Shown: one piece after another, positions 13,301-20,630 of the stretch
Layout: each line of letters begins with the position of its first letter
Numbering within the stretch: the first letter of the stretch is position 1
Assembly (NCBI GenBank): GCA_037349105.1
Contig: JAYJMM010000082.1
Location: 1,426,001-1,490,000, forward strand
DNA length: 64,000 bases
Direction: 5' to 3'
Origin: Limnomonas spitsbergensis
Lineage: Eukaryota; Chlorophyta; Chlorophyceae; Chlamydomonadales
Made by a program: the position numbers and the translations under genes
Notes under the pieces: model-generated
Told to the model about the DNA's origin: nothing
The model's input: only the letters and a program-made list of their open reading frames with translations
Databases searched by the model: none

Positions 13301-15031
13301 ATGTATGCATGTGAGCTCTGCCTGAGCCTGGCGTATCTGCGTGGCAAATCAGACAAGATTTAGAGGAATGACGTCTCGTGCACTGCCCATCATGTGGCAT
13401 GAGACATGCTACCTCGTATGCACTCCTGCTGTATAGCATGTACTGCCTTTCATGCACTGCCCTTGTACCAGATGTACTGTTTATCATGCACTGTCCCTGT
13501 ACCAGATGTACTGTATATCATGTACTGCCCATGTACCAGATGTACTGTCTGTCATGTACTGCCTCTGCTCCAGATGTACTGTCTATCATGTACTGCCCAC
13601 TCGAGATCCTCCAAAGCCATTATGGCCAGCAGCTAATCGACCACGGCTGTACGATGGGACAAACGAAGAATTCATGACAGGGTCCGGTCAATGCCACCAC
13701 AGGTCATGACTTTCATGATGCAAAGAAACGCCCCTTAAGATGCAGAATCCGCAGGACGTAATCCTGAGCTGTCATTTCCCAATAAAGACTTCCTGGCGTA
13801 CCAGTACATCAATAAATAATGAGCACTGCCCCGAGGCTAGGATTAAAGGAGCCCTTTGGGTTGGGGGCAGCCCCGGGTTGATCCTTGTATTCTGCGGATT
13901 GTGCGTTTTTGCATCTTCAAGCTCATGACCTGTTTAGGCATTGACTGTACCTTGTCGTGGATTCACCGTGTCCCATCGTGGAGTAATGGAGTGGGGTAAA
14001 TTAGGTGCTAGCCAGAATGGCTGTGGAGGATCCTGAGGCTAGGATCAAGGGAGCCCTTTAGGTTGGGGGCAGCGCTGGTTCGGCTGCCATGCATTGAATC
14101 CAAATCTGAATCCGATGCACCTTCCTCCATGACGGGTAGTGTGAGGTCAATGACATTACACCTCTGGGCCATGCTGAAAAGGCTCGGCTGCGTGGGCGCT
14201 CGATGACATTCCTAGGTGCTGATAATCTGATATGTGTTTGAGTATTTCCCATGGTTGCTTCCGTGCACATTATGTGAGTTGAGGTTTTGTCTGCATGGTG
14301 GACTGCATGGCTATGTAGAGATTAGGCCTTGCGTTCCTAGCTCTGTCAACCTTTCATTCTTGTTCCCGTTCGTACCGCCTGGCACATCTGTAAAAGGCTG
14401 ATGAGAGGATGCATAGACAATGCACAGTACCTGAAAGAAGAACTATAACGACAAGGAGTAGCTACTTGCCTGCAACCGTTTACAGGCCTCATCTATGGGG
14501 GTGCCTTTTACCTATCACCTACCCATTGACCGAATAACCTCTACGCCTGTTGAGAGCTTGCAGGCATGCCATGTCCCAAAATGCAGTATTAACTTCCCTC
14601 ATGTTAAAAGGGAAATTGCTACCTGGCCGCATGGGAAGGTAGCCAGCTACACATGGCGCCCACCTGTCTGACATGTCATCCAGGTACTCTTCCCGCGGGC
14701 CGTCGACAAACAAGCCTGTCATCTCGCAGTCCAGGGCGAAGAACGTGCACTCGTTCAGTGACTGCACCACCGTTGGCAGCAGTGCCTGGAAGTTTTCCCG
14801 GGTGATGTCCACCAGATCCGGGGCTGCAGCAGCTGCAGACTTGTCAGCCTCACTTGCCATGGCCATGATGTTCCGCCTGTGGGATGCAGTAGCTATGCGG
14901 CACACTTCGTGAGAAGAGGGCGATGTTGCAGATGAACGCAGTTTCGGGGCGACCAGCTGGCTGCTTTGGAGGGCAGCGCACGAGGACCGGCAGTATTGGT
15001 AGGCCAGAGAACCTATTCTGAAGGCTGCCAC
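1349..15031 (-). CDS. PARN: poly(A)-specific ribonuclease (PARN), 15 exons
   Basis: PARN is a DEDD-family 3' exonuclease that shortens poly(A) tails. Exons (minus): 15031-14664, 13336-13280, 12347-12242, 11912-11862, 11541-11461, 11194-11108, 10378-10298, 9255-9199, 8652-8554, 6111-5944, 5345-5240, 4445-4342, 3153-2854, 2004-1819, 1657-1349. All introns are GT-AG and every phase matches, giving 719 aa plus a TAG stop; human PARN is about 640 aa. Seen: exo I FALDCEMTG (D101, E103), R3H-like part about 230-300, exo II GHNCMFD (D359), exo III HEAGYDAF (H463, D468), RRM-like part from MPYVALSGPD (556-617), and a basic GRPGKRLR near 681-688 that could be a nuclear signal. All catalytic residues are present. 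The N-terminal 50 residues are Ser/Ala/Arg-rich with almost no acid, as in an organelle presequence; M56 or M58 are alternative starts. Exon 6 could start 6 nt earlier (11200). Introns are full of splice-junction-derived repeats. Confidence 0.93.
2601..2853. repeat. 34-bp tandem array made from the exon 13 splice donor
   Basis: CCTGTACTGCACCACC begins near-identical units at 2601, 2635, 2669, 2703, 2737, 2771, 2805 and 2839, an exact 34-bp period. Read on the minus strand the last unit is the real 5' splice site of PARN exon 13 (exon ends at 2854, then GTGGTGCAGTACAGG). Seven further donor-like copies follow in the intron. Confidence 0.9.
3165..3420. repeat. two short tandem arrays upstream of PARN exon 13
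   Basis: At 3165-3245 a unit of about 32 bp (AGGCAGAGGCAGGTTCAGGG) is present about three times, adjoining the exon 13 acceptor at 3154-3155. At 3285-3420 a 20-22 bp unit (GTCTTTGCATTTAAGTACC) is present about six times. Both are intronic. Confidence 0.8.
4022..4044. repeat. interstitial plant-type telomere repeat
   Basis: Three consecutive CCCTAAA units lie inside a PARN intron. Single or double units of the same motif (GGGTTTAGGG) recur near 4455, 10440, 10540, 10600 and 7810. This supports a green-lineage genome with TTTAGGG telomeres. Confidence 0.85.
4487..4592. repeat. 25-28 bp tandem array at the exon 12 acceptor
   Basis: A unit like GCGTGCAGGAGGGGTTTGGG is present four to five times. 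On the minus strand each unit resembles the sequence ending in the real acceptor of PARN exon 12 (CTCAACCCTAAACCCCGTGC then AG, exon from 4445), so the array looks like expanded acceptor sequence. Confidence 0.75.
4695..4857 (+). repeat. dispersed intronic repeat, family 1
   Basis: This is the clearest copy of a short dispersed family. It begins CACCAGACCACCTGTCGGAG, contains a GGCCGGTGGCCCGAGCAGCA segment and ends near TGTAGCTGAATTGTGGCTGA. Related copies sit at 8290-8372 and 10908-11075 (PARN introns) and 15870-15930, 16140-16250 and 17235-17352 (introns of the neighbouring gene), in both orientations. It has no coding capacity; SINE-like or introner-like. Confidence 0.6.
4981..5300. repeat. 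125-bp tandem repeat containing PARN exon 11 3' half
   Basis: TTGGGTGACCGCCTTGAACA occurs at 4991, as a diverged form at 5116, and at 5241, an exact 125-bp spacing. The 5241 copy is the real 3' half of PARN exon 11 with its donor. The two intronic copies carry TT where the real donor has GT (minus strand), so they are duplicated exon ends with dead splice sites. Confidence 0.8.
5320..5570. repeat. duplicated acceptor and 5' end of PARN exon 11
   Basis: The real acceptor region (5323-5360) is repeated about 209 bp upstream on the minus strand at 5532-5570. The copy keeps a good pyrimidine tract, the CAG acceptor and about 30 nt of exon, with a T-to-P change after VYD. It is a potential cryptic splice acceptor. 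Confidence 0.7.
6150..6242. repeat. decayed duplicate of PARN exon 10 5' end
   Basis: The stretch around 6177-6240 (CACACATGTGTGAAGCCAGT) resembles 6075-6115, which spans the exon 10 acceptor and the start of the GFTHVLEAM-coding sequence. It lies directly upstream on the minus strand, so it reads as a diverged tandem copy of the splice junction. Confidence 0.55.
6660..7292. repeat. 27-bp minisatellite, about 23 copies
   Basis: The unit GCAGGCCTAGGACAGACAGC plus TCCTGCA is repeated about 23 times with very little variation (TCCTGC, TCATGC or TACTGC). Because 27 is a multiple of three the whole array is open on the plus strand (AAGLGQTAP repeats), but it lies in PARN intron 9 and there is no support for expression. 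Confidence 0.9.
8290..8372 (+). repeat. dispersed intronic repeat, family 1 (3' part)
   Basis: Contains GCGCCCGGTGGCCCAAGCAA and a terminal TGTAGCTGATTT segment, matching the 3' half of the copy at 4695-4857. It lies in PARN intron 9. Confidence 0.5.
8708..8795. repeat. decayed duplicate of PARN exon 9 acceptor region
   Basis: CTGCCCCTGATGAGGTTCAG, then GTGCGCATG, then ACCACCTGCCC and GGATGTGTTGA, parallels the real exon 9 region at 8604-8672 (CTGCCCCTAGTAAGCTTCAG onward). It lies immediately upstream on the minus strand, a second tandem copy of exon plus acceptor. Confidence 0.6.
10111..10297. repeat. 30-bp array of splice-donor copies after PARN exon 7
   Basis: CCTTACCT lies at an exact 30-bp period in units beginning 10111, 10141, 10171, 10201, 10231, 10261 and 10291. 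On the minus strand the 10291 unit is the real exon 7 donor (CCAG then GTAAGG); the other six read TTAG then GTAAGG, so six intact consensus donors follow the real one. Confidence 0.9.
10375..10625. repeat. about 49-bp array of acceptor copies before PARN exon 7
   Basis: A unit containing CACCTGTGGGCGAGGGTTTA is present about five times, the first two 49 bp apart. On the minus strand the unit overlapping the real acceptor reads CTCTCCCACAG then GTGCAGGAG. The farthest copy near 10579 retains CCCACAG then GTGCAGG, an intact duplicate acceptor. Confidence 0.8.
10908..11075 (+). repeat. dispersed intronic repeat, family 1
   Basis: Starts CACCAGACCACTATTGGCAG, contains GGGCAGCCACCACTGCCCAA and GGCTTGCTGCACCCGGCCC, and ends TGTAGCTAAATAGTAGCTGA. 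It lies in PARN intron 6 and closely parallels 4695-4857. Confidence 0.6.
12930..13279. repeat. C/T-rich tract with donor-like units after PARN exon 2
   Basis: Long C and CCT runs with interspersed GCATACC or ACATACCT motifs. On the minus strand these read as repeated GGTATGCGAGGGGG, the sequence of the real exon 2 donor (exon ends at 13280, then GTATGCGAGG). The very long proline and glycine open frames here are composition artefacts. Confidence 0.75.
13440..13600. repeat. tandem repeat of about 36 bp, 4-5 copies
   Basis: Units like CCAGATGTACTGTCTATCAT plus GTACTGCC recur about four or five times in PARN intron 1. The unit carries GTACTG and CAG dinucleotide contexts but does not touch a used splice site. 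Confidence 0.75.
13832..14095. repeat. local duplication in PARN intron 1
   Basis: GAGGCTAGGATTAAAGGAGC with its continuation (GGGTTGGGGGCAGCCCCGGG) at about 13833 recurs at about 14035 as GAGGCTAGGATCAAGGGAGC followed by GGTTGGGGGCAGCGCTGG, about 200 bp apart. Confidence 0.7.
14142..14207. repeat. dispersed repeat, family 2
   Basis: GTCAATGACATTACACCTCT then GGGCCATGCTGAAAAGGCTC and GCTGCGTGGGCGC. The same core occurs at 26826-26885, in reverse at 18397-18445 and 27806-27860, and as a fragment at 38659-38690. No coding capacity; possibly the end of a mobile element. Confidence 0.6.
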
Positions 15032-15577
15032 TTTTAATGAATTTTAGAATGAGAGCGCGTTGAGCGGCACTGAAAGAGAGATGCCAGTACGCAACAGGGA
15101 TACGATGGTCACGCGATCACTGATTCTTCCCGCCCGCAGTAAATCCACATTTCCCCCTCCATCCTTCTGGGCCTGCCCAGCGTATTTTCACAAGGTATCG
15201 AGCCATGGGCACAAGGTACCACTAACGAAAGCCAAAGCATACTTTGCACTCGAATTTGATCACCTTCCGCGATTGCCAACATCCTAACTGTGTAAGACAA
15301 AGGTTTCTAAGGCGAAGAAAAGTTTCACTAACGGTGCTTAGCCGCTTCACGGCTGAACTTGGCGATTATTTATCTTCTTACTCTGCGCGTCTTACAAAAC
15401 TAGGTGAGGCCAGCCTTTTGTCGTATGGTTTTGTGTGTTCCGCGCGTTTTAGACACGTCTCCTAATCTCCTCACTTGCACACGGTAAAAACCACAGCCAA
15501 ATAGGCGTCCATCTTCTTTCTCCATTCTCATTGACACAATCCACAAACTTGGTTGCATTGCGCAGCAGAAGGTCGAC
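15032..15577. promoter_or_regulatory. divergent intergenic region between PARN and the 147-aa gene
   Basis: The two start codons (15031 minus, 15578 plus) are 546 bp apart and face away from each other, so both promoters must lie here or overlap it. I see no convincing TATA box or other named element; the assignment rests only on gene layout. Confidence 0.5.
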
Positions 15578-18085
15578 ATGGCGTCCATGATTTCCAAGAA
15601 GATGGATGAGGTGTCCAGGAACTCGGTTTGGGAGGAGCATGTTAAGAAGGAGAACCGTATCCTGACTCTGGGAGACAGCTTTCAAATCGCCGATGCCAGA
15701 AAATGTGAGAGCCCGACGCCAAGTCTTGATTCTGGAGCATGCATTCAGGAAGTCTGGTGCTTGCCCCGACCAATGCAAACTTTATACGCCCCACCTGCAA
15801 CTCAGCTACATCATGGCCAACAAGCAAGGGGACTGATTCATAAACCCTTCGTCATGGACTCATGGGCTTGGTCCCAGTTGGCCTGGTGGTGGCTGCCCAG
15901 CGGCTTGCCACAGGTGGTATGTTCTGCACTGGAAATGCTCTGACTCTGACTGCCCTCCCACGCAGTGACGGTACTTCCAGAGAAGCCCAACCGGATGGTC
16001 CCCACGTCTAACCCGAGCCCAGACATGGTCCAGCGAGCAACAGACCTTCTAACCTCCATGTCCGTCCTCAAAGGTAAGGAGGATTTCCTGTGTTGCTTTC
16101 AGAACATGGAAGCTGCATTGAAGCTACATTAAGGGGGGTCCAGGTGCGGCAGGCCCTGTTTTCTGGGCCGCCAGCCATTGGCCTGCCCAGGTTTGGTCCC
16201 TAATGGCCCAGTGGTGGCGGCCCAGTGGCCTGGCGAAGGTCGTATGGAGCATGATAAGTATCATCAGGATCGTCATCTGCTATCACAGCACTCCTGCACA
16301 ATTGTCCCCCCCCCCCGCTAGATGGGCAATTGGCAACTGTTGGCAAGTCAGACCGCGGCCGTCAAGGGCATAAGTGAGACAAAACCTGGACCAAGCAGCA
16401 TGGCGGGCCACTCCTGGGGCCTCCAGCCGGAGGCTGGAGTGTAGCTGAGTAACAAAAAATGATTCCCTGTCCCACACCCCGTCACATGTAACCTTTAGTC
16501 TTCCGGGCCTTGATGGCGTGTTCCTGGCGCTGGTGCTGCTGATGCTGCTGATGATGATGATGATGATGGGTAGGGGACTTTTGTATGTAGACTTTGTTTT
16601 CTCTGGTTGAGCCTGCCTTCAAGACCTTGCTACCAGTATGATCCTCTGATGTTTAGTGAAATAAGAAGTGCAGTAACGCATCTTGAGGAAGTGCGGTAAC
16701 GCATCTTACTCTATGGTGGAGGTGCACGCCATTATAATTTACGGGGACTTTGAAGTCCGGCGGAGCCTCGGATATGTTTCGGTTCATCACCGACTCCGGC
16801 CGTAACAGGCTTACATGGTACACGTGTCAAAGCTCCGACATGCATGCCCCTGCGGAATAAGATACTTGGGAGTGTGGGACAGGTCCTCACCATTGCCTCA
16901 AGCACTAATATAAGCTAGGGTGGAAGACATACCTTGCATGACTGCATGAGCGCTATGGGTGCTCTATCTCCTCCCGACCTCATTCCTTCCTCTGCGAAGT
17001 TTTCCTCATACAGTGCTGTGGGACCCACTGCCTAGGCAGATGGAAATCCTGTATTTCCACACATAAAAACTGCCTGTGATGGACACTGCTATTGTCTTGG
17101 TCCCTTGTTCACAGACACGGAGAAGCTGCCTAATGAGATCTATGCTCTCCCGCGGACAGCAAACTCAGAGTACGGGTTCTTCTCCTCAAAGCCTCTGGTG
17201 AGCACTTTGACCTCCCCCGTCCGTGCCTTTTAAAGTGCGGATCAGACCACCTTCAGGAGGCCGCCGGGTCGCCACCTCTTGACCCATGGGGCTAAACTTT
17301 GACCGGCCTACGTCCAGCAAACCAAGCAACAGACCTTACTGCACTAGGTTTGAACGGTCATTGATTGGTCCTGATGCAGCAGAAATGTTTCTGAAGCATT
17401 TTAGACAAAGACCAAATTGATCTTGGTGCATCTGAACCTCTCCTCATGGTTTCTGCAATGCTCTTGAGGGACTGCATTCAGTCGAGGTTCTCGCTTCGCA
17501 ATGTTTCATTCCCAACTGTTATTCTTGTATCGGCATACTGGCATCTATGTAGTCCCAATCAACTCACAGATACAGAAAGGCATAGATAATGGAATTTGTT
17601 ACCAAGAAAGCCGCTTACACGCCCCCAAAAGCCATGTCGTTCAAGTGGACATGCCATGGGCAACTCCCGTGTTGTCCTTTGCAGGCAAACCTGCTGATAC
17701 CGCTGCAGTAATTTTAGACACATTATGTGGTTTATAGACTTGACTATTGAATGACATCGCCATGCTCACCCCCTCCCTGCTTGCACACTGACTCTGTGAG
17801 GTCCCCACATGCCATATATGTGAAACTGTGTTTTGTTTGGGACACTTAAAATCGCGTTGTATTGCTCAACCCTTCCCTCCTTGAGCTTGCCCTCAAATCC
17901 ATAAAAGCTGTTTTCCCGCAAAAACAATGAACTCCTACCTCCTTGCCCTCTCCCCTCAGGTCCCCACAAACCCTATGTTTGAGCACAAGAATAAAATGGT
18001 TGATGTCACTGAGTATGGCAACACGTACGTGCGGATGGCGGGCGTAGGGCCCTATGTGCGGAAGGATATTCCTGCTCCGAAGTGA
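15578..18085 (+). CDS. unrecognised 147-aa protein, 4 exons
   Basis: Exons 15578-15704, 15966-16073, 17115-17197 and 17960-18085 join with GT-AG introns and correct phases (444 nt, TGA stop). The protein begins MASMISKKMDEVSRNSVWEE, is hydrophilic and Pro/Asn-rich in the middle (EKPNRMVP, TEKLPNEIY), has SEYGFFSSKPL near the centre and ends VRKDIPAPK. There is no signal peptide, membrane segment or motif that I can assign. Short proteins with aromatic-Gly motifs of this kind occur among ciliary microtubule inner proteins, but that is only a resemblance. The chain of phase-matched exons and the conserved-looking composition argue that it is a real gene. Introns carry copies of dispersed family 1. 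Confidence 0.75.
15870..16250 (-). repeat. two reverse copies of dispersed family 1
   Basis: 15870-15930 and 16140-16250, read on the minus strand, contain GCCGCCACCACTGGGCC or its variant followed by GGGACCAAACC, matching the 5' half of the copy at 10908-11075. The first straddles intron 1, just before exon 2 of the 147-aa gene; the second is in intron 2. Confidence 0.5.
16540..16572. repeat. trinucleotide microsatellite
   Basis: GCTGCTGATGCTGCTGATGA grading into (GAT)n, in an intron of the 147-aa gene. Confidence 0.85.
17235..17352 (+). repeat. dispersed intronic repeat, family 1
   Basis: Starts GATCAGACCACCTTCAGGAG, then GCCGCCGGGTCGCCACC, and contains TTTGACCGGCCTACGTCCAG. It lies right after the exon 3 donor (17198) of the 147-aa gene and parallels 4695-4857. 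Confidence 0.6.
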
Positions 18086-18640
18086 GCTTGGACCGCAAGA
18101 GCCAGGGCTCCTGAGAGCCAGGCTCTGTTGGAGTGCACTTTGACATTTTTTCATTGAACCTCGGGAGTTTGGGTTAATGGGTTAGGAACTGTAGCGCATG
18201 TATGATGATCTCCTTATAAATCCATATTTTGGATCTTTAAGTCGAAATTTTAGATTGTGACTACCTAATCTAGAAGCAGATAAGAGATGGTCGATTTCTT
18301 CTGAACATGAGGAAGCCGGTATTGAGTGGTTCTTACTTTGCTCTTTCCTGTCTTTCCTCTCGTGCCTTCTCTCTTGACTTTCCTAGCAGGCTTTTTTGTT
18401 TGCCGACGTGGCCGAGCTTTAATTTTAGCAGGGCCCAGAGGTGTACAGTGTTGGGAAATTTATGATTGCGGTGTTATCACGGTTTTCTTTTACGATTTAA
18501 TTACGGTGTAAATTACAGGCCAGATTTCACTGACGGCGTAACTACGATGATTTTGGATACGGTAAATTATGGATGCCGTTATCTGAAAAGCTCATTGCCA
18601 GTAGGTAATCTCAAAAAGCGAGGTAGAAATCACTTGCTTA
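18086..18640. other. intergenic with dispersed family 2 fragment
   Basis: No gene seen. 18397-18445 carries a reverse family 2 core (GCCGAGCTTTAATTTTAGCA then GGGCCCAGAGGTGTA). It is followed by AT-rich sequence with TACGGTGTAAATTACAGGCC at about 18502, which recurs almost exactly near 27484. These shared flanks suggest one larger, unrecognised mobile element. Confidence 0.5.
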
Positions 18641-19375
18641 AAATAGCGGATCGCAAGCTTGCCGCCACTGTTGGTCTGCTCATCCTGCCTAGTCAAAACA
18701 GGGAGGAGGAGGCATGGGGCAGCACCCACGTACACAAGTCTACACTTCCCAGCCACACCCCCATCTGCTGCTAAGCCACCCCACTCATGTTATCATGTAG
18801 CGGTATTCTTTTTGGAGGCCTTCCGCTACATTTCAGCTCCGATCTCCAGCCGGGGGGGCAGGTTCTGCCAGGCATGCTGCTTGGGCCGAAAGCCGGCCAA
18901 GGAGCAGCGTTTTTCGGTACCCAGTTCCCACTAAAATAAACACTGACATGAAGGCAATGTAGCTCAAGCAGCTGCCAATTTCCTTGATCTCTCCTCGCCC
19001 AATGCCATCTTGATCACAGCTGCTGCCGTCCCTCCTGCTCGCCCCAGTGGTGGCATGACTCCCACCCTTGATGCTGGCACTGCTGCTGCACCCGCCCCTG
19101 ATCGAGATCGTGTATTGCTGCGCAAAAAAAACGAGCATCCAGCTGGGCCTGGGGACGACGAGTGGTGAGTCGGGGGAAGAATGATGGGTTGGGGGAGTAA
19201 GAGTGATGAGATGGGGGAGTAAGAGTGATGAGATGGGGGAGTCCTGATGCATTGACGACCTGTACTTTGCGGCGGCTTGCAAACCCTCATTCGACCCTCC
19301 TCTTCTGAGGCCACATGCAATGTCCTTCCCAAAGACAGACAACCAGAGGATACCCTTGGATGATACACAAAACTC
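18640..19375 (-). pseudogene. decayed duplicate of the last exon of the coiled-coil gene
   Basis: Minus-strand sequence encoding SIKGGSHATTGASRRDGSSC and the DQDGIGRGE that follows parallels SIKDGSHAAAGASGKDNSSC, DQDSIRHKE in the terminal exon at 20631-20933. The flanking intron (repeated ACTCTTACTCCCCCATCTCA) and the tail near 18655-18745 also match. About 200 bp at 18760-18955 looks inserted and resembles dispersed family 1. The long 280-residue open frame across 18833-19675 is not a good gene model: it includes intron-like and low-complexity sequence. Confidence 0.6.
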
Positions 19376-20630
19376 AGACACACATATAATCACATGAAAG
19401 CACACGGATAAATCGATACAAACAACCAATACAAACAACCGATACAGACAACCGAGGGGGGGGGCAAAAAGAACTGGAAACAGCCCATCACCATAAGTCG
19501 TAGAGCTTTGTGAGAGCATTTTTAATCTGACATTAAAATGAATTGCGTTAGAAAGGGGGGGGCACACTTGGGGAGGGGGCACAAAGGGTGGGTCCAAGAA
19601 GAAAAAAACGCAAACATAATGCATTTTTACTCTTTGGACACCAGATTTAATCAAGAGCCACACTGTTGCATTCATCGCGGCAAATACTATCGATTAGCAT
19701 CATAAAATATAGCATGCAATACCACCAGATCCCCTAGACATCCTATTTTGGCAGAGGGGGCTCCGCAACTAAAACAGTTGTTGTTGGTATGCCCATTCTT
19801 GAGGTAAGCACTACACCAATACTAGTACCTATAGCACTACTGCATGTTGCCAGTATGCCAAGGGTTTGGGTGGCACTGCATGAGCTCGCTGATGTTTTGC
19901 TAGATAGCTGGCTGGATGCAGCCTGTGCTGCCGGCGTGTAAAGGCTGAGTCAGGTAGCATCCCATTGTCCTTTGCTTGTCCAGTTCGTAGGCCCACCTCA
20001 GTGCCTCCGCCCCAACAATTGAGTACCATCCACTTGCGTATCAGCCGAGTGCATAAGGGGAGAAGACACGCATAAGGCAATTAAAGCTAGACGGCGAATT
20101 TTGAAAAGGGGTTGCTACCCTGGCTGTTTTGCTGAGCCCACAATCAGCTCTGTCTCACTTTTGCGGTGGCCCTGCCTGTTACCCTGACAAGGACCAAGTG
20201 TCCCTGACATGCCGATCTAGCAGTCAAAAGGACATCCAAACAGCTCATACCGGTACACGATTATAAAGGAATAGCGTATAATGAGCAAATACCGGTACAT
20301 ACCGTAGAGACATCTGGCAATGTGCACGCAGAATCACACAGGCTGTGAATAATTTACTTGTTATGACGTACTTAAAACTGCCGGTAGTGCGACAAAGTAA
20401 AAATAGGAAATACAAATACAACCATCAGCAATGGAGCATTCAGTTGCTATTCAGTGTGACTGCTGTCCGCTTGTTAGCGTGCGTAGATATACAAGGTCAA
20501 TTATGATAAATCGGTACCGGTACCAGTAGGTGACATCAAGAAACTAGGCAGGAACAGATCGTCAACCGCCTTATTTTGCTTGGCATGGCGTATCACCGAC
20601 TCGCCACCACCTCAGGCCTCTTAATTCTAT

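Noticed and set aside
12635..13363. Proline-rich and glycine-rich open frames on both strands
   Set aside because: Produced by C/T-rich low-complexity sequence next to PARN exon 2.
15578..18085. Naming the 147-aa protein as a specific ciliary inner protein
   Set aside because: Motif resemblance is too general; no family could be matched with confidence.
18833..19675. 280-aa open frame
   Set aside because: Only a central part resembles the coiled-coil gene's last exon; the rest looks like intron and mobile-repeat sequence.
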